Assembly: GCA_023265515.1 (NCBI GenBank)
Contig: JAHFSZ010000020.1
Coordinates: 1 to 37,315, forward strand
Length of the DNA: 37,315 nt
Direction of reading: 5' to 3'
Origin: Verrucomicrobiota bacterium
GTDB lineage: Bacteria; Verrucomicrobiota; Verrucomicrobiia; JABWAM01; JAHFSZ01
Below are positions 8,963 through 16,207 of this stretch, one piece after another. The notes beneath the pieces are model-generated. The model searched no databases. It had not been told where the DNA came from and saw nothing but the letters and a program-made list of their open reading frames with translations. The position numbers and the translations under genes were made by a program. The number at the start of each line of letters is the position of its first letter. The stretch's first letter is position 1.

Positions 8963-10108
8963 ATGAAAGTGTTGCATATCATCCCCACGCTGTCCCCCGA
9001 GCATGGCGGTCCGTCCGAATCGGTTTGGCGGCTTGTCAACGGCCTTCAACAGCAGCAGCTCGCGGATGTATCGCTCTGGACCACCGACGTTGACACTTCC
9101 ATCAAACACATTGATCAATGCCAGAAGCAGTTTCCCGGCGTGGTGTTTTTTGGCGGATGGCGCCGGCCAGTGAAGGAGTTTTCGGTCGAATTCACCGCGG
9201 AGCTTCTGCGGCACGCGAAACAGTTTGAACTGGTCCACATCCATTCCGTTTTCAACTACATCTCGCTCGTCAGCGCGTCGATCTGCCTGCGCAGGAAAAT
9301 TCCGTATGTGATTTCGCCGCGGGGGATGTTTCAGCCGTGGTCGCTGAAGCAGAATGAGTTTGTCAAAAAACTCTACCGTCTTGTTTTCCTCGACCGGCAT
9401 ATGCGCGGCGCCCGCGGCATTCACGTCACGTCTGACCTGGAGATGGAGTCGCTGCAAAGGGAATTTCCCTCCGCACGGATCGCCAACATTCCCAATCCAC
9501 TGCCGCAAGTGCATGGACCGGGGCCGCCGTTTTTGGAGCGCTTTCCGGAGTTAAGAAATAAAAGGATTCTTCTCTATCTCTCGCGGATTCATCCGAAGAA
9601 GGGCGTGGCCGAGCTGCTTGAGGCTTGGCGGCGGGTGACGGACGGTTTCCCGGCGTGGCACCTGGTGCTCGTTGGACCGGGACGACCTGCCCACGTCAAG
9701 GCCATGCAGGTTTCCATCACGAGGCTCAATCTCAATCAACGCGTCTCGTGGCTCGGCCCGCTGTTCGACGCCGAACGTGATGAGGCGTACCGGGCAGCGG
9801 AGCTTTTCGTTCAGCCAAGCTACCAGGAGAACTTCGGCAACAGCATCGCCGAGGCGCTGGCCCTGGGCTGCCCGGTGCTGACGACGCGCGAGACGCCCTG
9901 GAAGATTCTGGAGGAGCGGCGATGGGGATGGTGGGTGCCGATGAGCGTCGAATCGCTCGCCGGGACTCTCCGAGAGGCTCTCAGTCTGGCCCCCGAAGAG
10001 CTGCGGGCCAAAGGCCGGGAGGCGAAAGCATGGATTGAGACCGAGTGCTCCCTGCCGGCCGTATCCCAAAAAATGTCCGACTGGTATCGGAACATTCTCC
10101 AAGCATGA
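8963..10108 (+). CDS. GT4 glycosyltransferase
   Basis: A 381-residue GT-B, family 4 enzyme. The N-terminus MKVLHIIPTLSPEHGGPSESVWRLV shows the first beta strand and the Gly-rich acceptor loop. The C-terminal domain has ILLYLSRIHPKKGVAELL and FVQPSYQENFGNSIAEALALGCPVLTT, the E-x7-E type nucleotide-sugar motif with the first Glu at QEN. A TTG at 8933 would add ten residues that do not fit the fold, so the ATG at 8963 is chosen. The stop forms an ATGA overlap with the next gene. Donor and acceptor unknown. Confidence 0.9.
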   Translation: MKVLHIIPTLSPEHGGPSESVWRLVNGLQQQQLADVSLWTTDVDTSIKHIDQCQKQFPGVVFFGGWRRPVKEFSVEFTAELLRHAKQFELVHIHSVFNYISLVSASICLRRKIPYVISPRGMFQPWSLKQNEFVKKLYRLVFLDRHMRGARGIHVTSDLEMESLQREFPSARIANIPNPLPQVHGPGPPFLERFPELRNKRILLYLSRIHPKKGVAELLEAWRRVTDGFPAWHLVLVGPGRPAHVKAMQVSITRLNLNQRVSWLGPLFDAERDEAYRAAELFVQPSYQENFGNSIAEALALGCPVLTTRETPWKILEERRWGWWVPMSVESLAGTLREALSLAPEELRAKGREAKAWIETECSLPAVSQKMSDWYRNILQA

Positions 10109-10917
10109 ACCTGTCGGTTTTGATCTACACCAAGGATGAAGAGATTCACCTTCAGAGGTGCCTCGATTCAGTTTCACGGAGCGACGACGTGGTTGTCGTG
10201 GATTCTTTCAGCACAGACCGCACGCGGGAGATTGCGGAGCGCGCCGGAGCCCGGTTCATCCAGCACGAATTCAGCCAGTTCGGCGCCCAGATCACCTGGA
10301 GCCTGGAAAATGTCCGGCTCAGCAACGACTGGGCGCTTGTTCTCGACGCCGACGAGATCGTCCCTCCGGAGCTTTGGCAGGAGATGCTTCAAAAGACAGC
10401 GGCTGCCGCCCCTGGAACATCCGCCTTCCGGGTTCGCCGCCGTTTCCACTGGCGTGGCAAATGGCTGCCGCGCTCAAGCCAGTATCCCGCTTGGCTGATC
10501 CGCCTCGTGCGAGTCGGGAAGGTCCGTTACTTCAATGAAGGCCACTCCGATCGCCAGGAGGTGGACGGCGTGGTCGAGTTGCTGGATCATGACCTGATCG
10601 ACGAAAACCTCAAGGGCCTCGAAGCCTTCCGCCGTCGGCAGAAAAAATATGCCGCGCAGGAAGCGAAATTCGAACTCGAAATCCAAACGCGGTTGGACTT
10701 TAAAAAATGGTTTTCAGGCAACCCCATCGAGTGCCGAATGGAGGCGAAGAAGCTGATGCGGCTCATGCCTGCTCGCGGATTTTTATTTTGGATGTATTTA
10801 TACTTGTATCGTATGGGGTTTCTTGAGGGATCGAGAGGTTGGGAGTTATGTCTTGAAAAGGCGCGTTACCAGTCGGAGATAGCGCGGCAGAAACGCGAGC
10901 AGAAGGGAAAATGTTAA
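10105..10917 (+). CDS. GT2 glycosyltransferase, WaaE/KdtX-like
   Basis: A 270-residue family 2 enzyme resembling the WaaE/KdtX branch (LPS inner-core beta-glucosyltransferases). It begins MNLSVLIYTKDEEIHLQRCLDSV, followed by VVVDSFSTDRT and the DxD motif in WALVLDADEIVPPELW. The later part is basic with amphipathic segments (RRRFHWRGKW, GFLFWMYLYLYRMGF), suggesting membrane association. The ATG at 10105 overlaps the previous stop as ATGA; an earlier in-frame ATG at 10045 lies inside the upstream gene and is rejected. Its TAA stop (10915-10917) lies in a 7-bp-period repeat. The LPS-core assignment is family-level only; here it is more likely an EPS enzyme. Confidence 0.88.
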   Translation: MNLSVLIYTKDEEIHLQRCLDSVSRSDDVVVVDSFSTDRTREIAERAGARFIQHEFSQFGAQITWSLENVRLSNDWALVLDADEIVPPELWQEMLQKTAAAAPGTSAFRVRRRFHWRGKWLPRSSQYPAWLIRLVRVGKVRYFNEGHSDRQEVDGVVELLDHDLIDENLKGLEAFRRRQKKYAAQEAKFELEIQTRLDFKKWFSGNPIECRMEAKKLMRLMPARGFLFWMYLYLYRMGFLEGSRGWELCLEKARYQSEIARQKREQKGKC

Positions 10918-10941
10918 ATGCTAAATGATAAATGAGAATTG
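10914..10941. repeat. 7-bp-period imperfect repeat holding a stop and a start codon
   Basis: Four consecutive 7-mers read TTAAATG, CTAAATG, ATAAATG, AGAATTG. The upstream gene's TAA (10915-10917) and the downstream gene's ATG (10932-10934) both lie in the array. Its core, atgctaaatgataaat, recurs on the minus strand at the start of the gene at 37081. Confidence 0.85.
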
Positions 10942-12143
10942 TCTTGATCAACCAGTTCTTTTACCCCGACGAAGCCGCGACCTCGCAGTTTCTGACCGAC
11001 GTTGCAGTTGACCTGCGGGACCGCGGACACTGCGTGGAAGTGATCTGCGGCCGGGCGAGTTACCACCCGGGTGCCGGGGATGGCCTGCCCGGCGTGACGA
11101 TTCACCGCGTTGGGAGCTCCCATGCCCGGTCCGATGGCATGCCAGGCCGGTTGGCCGGTTATCTGACTTTTCTCGGCGGCGCGGTCCGCAGGCTCGCGGC
11201 TCTTCCCCCCGCCGACACGATCGTGACGCTTTCAACGCCTCCGATGCTCGGCTTTCTGGGTGTTGCGGCGAAACGTTGGGGCCACGGCCGATTTTTATTC
11301 TGGGTGCAGGACATCTACCCGGAGATTGCCGAAAGGCTCGGAGTGCTCCGCTGGAAACCGTTGAATCTTTTTTTCCAATCCGTGATGGCCGACGTTTATG
11401 CGGCGGCGGACACAGTCGTAGTTCTGGGCGAAGACATGAAACAGAAGTTATCGGACTTTTATCCCGTGACCTGCAAGACGGAGGTGGTCCATCACTGGCC
11501 GCTGTCCGAGGCGGCCCATGAGATCGACCGGGAGTTGGAGCGCAAGCGCCTCGGTTGGGGCCGGGATTTCGTTCTTCTTTATTCCGGCAACCTGGGGCGG
11601 GCGCACGACCTTGCGACGTTCCTCGAAGGGTTCCGGATTTTCTCAGCCAGGAATTCCGGCGCCCGGCTGGTGATTGCGGGGGAAGGTTATCGGCGGGCCG
11701 AGGTGGAGGTGTTCGCGCGCCGCCACCCGGAGTTGAGGATCGACCGGATGGGCCACCAGCCCAGGGAGGGGCTGGCCGGTTTTCTGGCATCCGCGGATGT
11801 GCATCTGGTCAGCCAGCGGCCGGAGGCCGATGGGCTCGTGGTCCCGAGCAAGCTTTACGGTATTCTGGAGAGCGCCCGCCCGCTCACCTTTGTCGGCAGT
11901 GCGTTCAACGAGGTCGCGTCCCTTCTCGGCAAATACCAGTTCGGCGTGCGAGTTGATCCCGGCGACGCCCCGGGTCTGGCCGCGGCCTGGGAGCTTCTCC
12001 GGCGCGAGCCTTCCACCAGCGCGCAAATGGGAAAAAACGCGCGCCAACTTGCGCGCGGCGTCTTCTCTCGAAGGGCCGGCCTTTGCCGCCTCGCCTCGCT
12101 CATCAAAGGGGCTTGGAACGTGGATCAAATCCCGATAGAGTAA
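10932..12143 (+). CDS. GT4 glycosyltransferase, WcaI/WbuB-like
   Basis: A 403-residue family 4 enzyme of the WcaI/WbuB type, which in other bacteria transfers fucose or N-acetyl sugars in colanic acid and O-antigen assembly. It starts MRIVLINQFFYPDEAATSQFLTDVA and contains VTLSTPPMLGFLG and FWVQDIYPEIAERLG, both characteristic of this subfamily. VLLYSGNLGRAHD opens the nucleotide-binding domain, and EADGLVVPSKLYGILESARP replaces the more usual E-x7-E loop, as in relatives. The ATG is provided by the heptamer repeat and has no clear Shine-Dalgarno, so translation may be coupled to the preceding gene 14 bp away. Confidence 0.88.
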   Translation: MRIVLINQFFYPDEAATSQFLTDVAVDLRDRGHCVEVICGRASYHPGAGDGLPGVTIHRVGSSHARSDGMPGRLAGYLTFLGGAVRRLAALPPADTIVTLSTPPMLGFLGVAAKRWGHGRFLFWVQDIYPEIAERLGVLRWKPLNLFFQSVMADVYAAADTVVVLGEDMKQKLSDFYPVTCKTEVVHHWPLSEAAHEIDRELERKRLGWGRDFVLLYSGNLGRAHDLATFLEGFRIFSARNSGARLVIAGEGYRRAEVEVFARRHPELRIDRMGHQPREGLAGFLASADVHLVSQRPEADGLVVPSKLYGILESARPLTFVGSAFNEVASLLGKYQFGVRVDPGDAPGLAAAWELLRREPSTSAQMGKNARQLARGVFSRRAGLCRLASLIKGAWNVDQIPIE

Positions 12144-12153
12144 GGCTCAGAAG

Positions 12154-13623
12154 ATGAACATTCCCGATCTGACTTTCCCAGCGATGGCATTTTTGCTGGG
12201 CGCCCTCGTCGTGATGCTCGCCATCCCGTTTCTTCTGCGCTGGGCCCATGCGAGCGTGGTTCTGGACCTGCCCAGCGAATTGCGCAAGATCCACACCGAG
12301 CCCATTCCAAGGATCGGCGGCCTGGCCATCTATGGCGGCTTTTTTCTGATTTTTTCGCTGATTTGGGTGTTCTTCCCGCGCCAGATCCGGATGCTTGACG
12401 GGTGGGAGCAGATTTTCATGGTGGTGACACCGATGTTTGCCCTCGGGTTGTGGGACGATTTTCGCCCGCTCGGAGCCAAGAGGAAGCTGGTTGGACAAAT
12501 CCTGGTTGCCTGTCTGGCTTACTGGATTGGCTTGAGGATCGAAAACATCACCAACCCGCTCAACGAGACCTTCTATCACATCGGCCTTTGGGGACTGCCG
12601 CTGACCGTCCTCTGGGTGGTGGCGATTACGAACCTGATTAACCTGATCGATGGCCTGGACGGCCTGGCGGCGGGCGTCAGCCTCTTTCTGATGGTGGTGA
12701 TGGCGGCGCTGGCGGCCATGAGAGGATCCATGCCGCTGCTCTGCCTGCCGGTGGGCGTGGCCGGCGTGCTGGCGGGATTTCTGTTCTTCAATTTTCCGCC
12801 GGCAAAAATCTTCCTCGGCGACGGTGGCTCTTATTTTCTCGGCAGTTTGATCGCGAGCATGGCACTGGTCAATTCGAGCAAGGGGGAGGTGGTCGCGGCC
12901 ATGGTGATGCCGTTCTTCGCCCTGGGCCTGCCGGTCCTTGATACGGCCCTGGCGATCCTGCGCCGGGGGATTCTGGGCCTGCCGATCTTCCGCGGCGATC
13001 GGCAGCACATCCATCACCGGCTTCTCGACATGGGTTTTTCACAACGCCGCGCCGTCGTCCTGCTCTATATGATCTGTGCCCTGCTTTGCCTGGTCGCCAC
13101 CGTTTTTTTCGTCGTTGGCTCCCGGTGGTGGGCTTTGCTCCTGGGCGTGCTCTTCACGGTCGCGCTTCTCTCCGTTCGCGCCCTCGGTTACGTAAAAGGC
13201 TGGGACAAGCTGGGATTGCAACTGGCCGGGAGCATGGAGAAACGCCGCTCCATTCAACTGGCGCTGCTTCACGGCAAGATGCTGGTGCTCGAGGCTGAGA
13301 ATAGCAAGGACTGGAGCGATTTTTTCAGGCTGGCTTCCGAGAAACTGGAAAAGCTCGGGTTTCACTCCTTCAAGATGGTGACCCGTGTGCCAGGCATCGA
13401 ACATTCGGAGTGGAAACCATCCCATGTGCGGCCATGGAACATCGAAAGTGCGGAATGGCTGGAGCACGTCCGACTGCTCCGGCTCGGCCGCGAGGTTGTC
13501 GGCGAAATCCGGATTTGTGGCTACGTCGAGGAGGATTGGCTCGACCATTTCGACCGCTTGGCCGATGTCATGGGCGAGGCCATCGAGGAAGGCTTCCGGA
13601 TTTGCCATCGAAAATTCACATGA
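12154..13623 (+). CDS. WecA/MraY-family initiating phosphoglycosyltransferase with extra C-terminal domain
   Basis: This 489-residue polytopic protein should transfer a sugar-1-phosphate from UDP-sugar to undecaprenyl phosphate, starting repeat-unit synthesis. Diagnostic motifs appear in order: IPRIGG (51-56), the Mg-binding LWDDFRP (99-105), NLINLIDGLDGLA (160-172), FLGDGGSYFLG (220-230) and FRGDRQHIHHRLLDMG (279-294), the histidine-rich sugar-recognition loop. About ten hydrophobic helices are visible. WecA-type enzymes usually end soon after the last helix (here about residue 345); this protein continues for ~145 soluble residues (KGWDKLG... to the end) with WSDFFRLASEKLEKLGF and LRLGREVVGEIRICGY, which I do not recognise with confidence. 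It is 10 bp after the previous gene. Confidence 0.9.
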   Translation: MNIPDLTFPAMAFLLGALVVMLAIPFLLRWAHASVVLDLPSELRKIHTEPIPRIGGLAIYGGFFLIFSLIWVFFPRQIRMLDGWEQIFMVVTPMFALGLWDDFRPLGAKRKLVGQILVACLAYWIGLRIENITNPLNETFYHIGLWGLPLTVLWVVAITNLINLIDGLDGLAAGVSLFLMVVMAALAAMRGSMPLLCLPVGVAGVLAGFLFFNFPPAKIFLGDGGSYFLGSLIASMALVNSSKGEVVAAMVMPFFALGLPVLDTALAILRRGILGLPIFRGDRQHIHHRLLDMGFSQRRAVVLLYMICALLCLVATVFFVVGSRWWALLLGVLFTVALLSVRALGYVKGWDKLGLQLAGSMEKRRSIQLALLHGKMLVLEAENSKDWSDFFRLASEKLEKLGFHSFKMVTRVPGIEHSEWKPSHVRPWNIESAEWLEHVRLLRLGREVVGEIRICGYVEEDWLDHFDRLADVMGEAIEEGFRICHRKFT

Positions 13624-13643
13624 ACCACCCTATATAGGGTGGT
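13624..13643. promoter_or_regulatory. Perfect 20-bp palindrome between WecA-like and ligase genes
   Basis: The sequence immediately after the TGA stop, ACCACCCTAT followed by ATAGGGTGGT, is a perfect 10+10 bp dyad with a TATATA centre. It has no T-run after it and no loop, so it is more like a binding site or attenuating hairpin than an intrinsic terminator. It lies 46-65 bp before the chosen start of the next gene. Function unproven. Confidence 0.5.
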
Positions 13644-13688
13644 GAACCCATCCATTTGAGCCACCATTCCATCACAACCGGACAGAGA

Positions 13689-16127
13689 ATGCCCAGCCTG
13701 CCTGTGCCCTGGGGCATGCGCGATTATCCCCAGGTCCCCGCCTTCGCGTGGCTTATCGCCTGCCCGCTCTGCTTTGGCGGCGTCGATCTTTGGGCCCGCG
13801 CCATCGGATGGCTCATGATCGGCGTGAGCCTTGTCATGATGGCATGGCTCGACCCGAACTGGTTCAGGACATTCCGGGGGATCGCCTGGATCGCGGGACT
13901 CTTTCTGCTCTGGACCTTGTTTGCCATCGTGCCACTGCCCGCGGGCTGGGTCGAGGCGCTCGTGCCCGCGCGGATCGCCGGGCAGGCCCACACCGTGCTG
14001 GCGGGTCGACCATTGGCGACGCTGGCTTACATGCCGGGCAAGACCCTGGAAGCGTTCCTGACGCTGGCGTCCAACCTCATCGCGTGCGCGCTCTTTGCCC
14101 ACTGGTGCCGGCATCATGACGGCCGGCGGCGGCTGATCTGGGTGATCCTCCTTTCCGGCGCCGGCGTGATCATCGTCGCATGGCTGAATCAATTCACTCC
14201 CGGCCACATCTACACGCGCAAGATCGCAACGACGGGGTTCATGGGTCCATTCACCGGCCGCAATATTTTCGCCGATTACCTGATGATCTGCAGTCTCGTG
14301 GGGATCGGCTTTCTGTTCCAGCGCTGGTGGCCATTGCGCGGGACCATTCATCGGAGCTATTTGACCTGGATTGCCGTCGGAATTGTCCTCTCCGCCGTCG
14401 GTTGGATGATGGCCTCAGCCTCGCGCGGTGCATGTCTTTCCTGGGTCGCCGGCCTGCTTTTGTTTGGGCTGTTTCTCTGGCGGATGGACGAGAAGGGCGA
14501 CCGGAGTGTCGGTGTTTTCATCGGCGTTTTTCTCGTGTCGGCCCTCACCGTGATTTATGCGCAAACGCTGATCAAGAGAATCGATACCGGGCTCATGCGC
14601 GCCGCGGCCGGCCGAGCAGCCACCTGGACCCAGTCGGTGAAGATGGGTGCGGACCATCCCTGGACCGGGGTGGGGCTGGGCAATTACCCCTGGGTATTCC
14701 CGCGCTACCAGCCGCCGTACCAGGCCGAGCTCTACACCCATCCGGAAAATGAGTATCTGGAATGGTGGGACGAAACCGGCTGGATCGGTATATTGCTCAT
14801 TCTGCTGGTCCTTTTCCGCATCGGCCGGAAGTTGGCGGTGATGCACAAGTGGAAGGACATCGAATGGCAAGCAGGCGGGCTCGCCGCACTGGGCGCCCTG
14901 CTGATCCATTCATTCGTCGACTTTCCCCTTCATATTCCCGCCAACACGTTTCTCGCGGCCGCCATCCTGGGCCTGGTCTGGGGCAACTTGATGCGTCATC
15001 CGATCGAGGCTGCGGGGACCGTCGGTGGCCGGCTGTCCCGACTTGTCACCGTCCTGGGTGGTTCCGCGCTGATTTGCCTGGCGGTGCTCGCGTTCAAGGC
15101 GGAACGGCAGGCGGAGAAGGGAGACTTTGCAAACGCCAGCCTCTTCTGGCCGGTCGAGCCGAGGTATCGCTACCCACAGATCAGGAAGCTCCTCAGTCAG
15201 CTGGAATACCTCCCGGCGCACCGCCTGGCGGCTGGCAGCCAGGAGATCAACCCCGTCGACTGGAAGTTATATTACTTAGATGGATGGTCGCGCGCCCCCC
15301 TTTTCCGCGGAATGGAGGATGCGAGAGCGGCGTTCGAAAAGGCCATCTACTGGTCGCCGGCAAAGTCGGAGACCGCGCGTAAAGCGGGCCTTTTTTTCTG
15401 GCCGAGGCGCCCCGAGATTGCCGTTGATTTCTGGAAGCGATCGTTGGAATACGAGCCGGAACACGATCGGGCATTCGTCATCTTTCTCCAACGCACCGAC
15501 AACATTCCCGGGCAGGTCGAGTTTGCAAGCGTGCTTGCCGACGGCGACACCGGCCGGCTCATGATCCTGGCCGACACGATGTACAGCTGGAGGATGCACG
15601 AAAAGCTGGGAGAAATCGTCGAGGCGATCCTTGCGGCCCCGCCCTCCGACACGGACAGCCGGGAGAAGCTGGTTTCTCTTCTTCTCAAGCTGGAACGCGT
15701 CCAGTCGGCGCAGAAGCTGCTCAGCCAGACCCCGCACAAGACCGTCCGGATGAAATTCTATCAGGCCGAGATCTACCGCCAGAAGAAGCGGTGGAAGGAA
15801 GCGCTCGAACTTTACCACGCGATAACATCCGCCCTGCCGGAAGGCGGCAAGATCCCGCGGCTCGCCGAGCTCAATCTGGAAACGCTTCGACGCAAAAGCG
15901 AGGCCGAGCCCGACGACCTCGACGTGCAAGCGTCGTTCGGGTGGAAACTCATGAAAGCGGGCCGCTGGGCCGAGGCGGACCAGCTTTGGGCCAGGATGAT
16001 TCCCCGGTGGCCCGCCTACCATGATGCCACTCGTTTCCGGGCCATCGGCCTGGAGGAACAGGGACGTCTGAGTGAGGCGGTTGGGTGTTGGAAGGACTAT
16101 TTTTCCTCGACCCTTCCTCGTCCCTGA
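13689..16127 (+). CDS. O-antigen ligase/Wzy-type membrane protein with C-terminal TPR-like region
   Basis: An 812-residue protein. Residues ~15-460 are polytopic (many hydrophobic helices) and carry the large periplasmic loop typical of O-antigen ligase/polymerase proteins: NYPWVFPRYQPPYQAELYTHPENEYLEWWDETGWIG, in which His-Pro-x-Asn and the ExG-G motif are conserved in the family. Residues ~500-812 are soluble helical repeats of TPR type (KEALELYHAITS, GRWAEADQLWARMI, GRLSEAVGCWKDYF). The frame opens at a TTG (13656); the ATG at 13689 just before PVPWGMRDYP is preferred but the start is uncertain. It may ligate or polymerise the glycan, with the TPR region as a protein-docking module. With the Wzy-like gene at 1665, the operon has two polymerase/ligase-type proteins. 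Confidence 0.8.
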   Translation: MPSLPVPWGMRDYPQVPAFAWLIACPLCFGGVDLWARAIGWLMIGVSLVMMAWLDPNWFRTFRGIAWIAGLFLLWTLFAIVPLPAGWVEALVPARIAGQAHTVLAGRPLATLAYMPGKTLEAFLTLASNLIACALFAHWCRHHDGRRRLIWVILLSGAGVIIVAWLNQFTPGHIYTRKIATTGFMGPFTGRNIFADYLMICSLVGIGFLFQRWWPLRGTIHRSYLTWIAVGIVLSAVGWMMASASRGACLSWVAGLLLFGLFLWRMDEKGDRSVGVFIGVFLVSALTVIYAQTLIKRIDTGLMRAAAGRAATWTQSVKMGADHPWTGVGLGNYPWVFPRYQPPYQAELYTHPENEYLEWWDETGWIGILLILLVLFRIGRKLAVMHKWKDIEWQAGGLAALGALLIHSFVDFPLHIPANTFLAAAILGLVWGNLMRHPIEAAGTVGGRLSRLVTVLGGSALICLAVLAFKAERQAEKGDFANASLFWPVEPRYRYPQIRKLLSQLEYLPAHRLAAGSQEINPVDWKLYYLDGWSRAPLFRGMEDARAAFEKAIYWSPAKSETARKAGLFFWPRRPEIAVDFWKRSLEYEPEHDRAFVIFLQRTDNIPGQVEFASVLADGDTGRLMILADTMYSWRMHEKLGEIVEAILAAPPSDTDSREKLVSLLLKLERVQSAQKLLSQTPHKTVRMKFYQAEIYRQKKRWKEALELYHAITSALPEGGKIPRLAELNLETLRRKSEAEPDDLDVQASFGWKLMKAGRWAEADQLWARMIPRWPAYHDATRFRAIGLEEQGRLSEAVGCWKDYFSSTLPRP

Positions 16128-16141
16128 CATCGCCTTCAGGG
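16122..16141 (+). terminator. Weak hairpin at the end of the first EPS operon
   Basis: CCCTGA and TCAGGG can pair around an 8-nt loop, with the stop codon of the ligase gene inside the 5' arm. There is no T-run afterwards, so it is at best a weak or Rho-assisted terminator or a 3'-end stabiliser. Confidence 0.25.
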
Positions 16142-16166
16142 AACTAAGCCTATTTTGGAGTAATGA

Positions 16167-16195
16167 TTGCGTATACAAGTCATAGGTGTTATAAT
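16167..16195 (+). promoter_or_regulatory. Sigma-70-type promoter, near-leaderless
   Basis: TTGCGT (16167-16172) and a perfect TATAAT (16190-16195) are separated by exactly 17 bp in an AT-rich pocket. The expected transcription start near 16202 leaves only ~6 nt before the ATG at 16208, so the mRNA would be close to leaderless. Confidence 0.6.
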
Positions 16196-16207
16196 TTTCA
16201 TAAGAAT

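Noticed and set aside
13656..13688. TTG at 13656 as the start of the ligase gene
   Set aside because: It adds 11 residues without family support and has no better RBS than the ATG at 13689, though it cannot be excluded.
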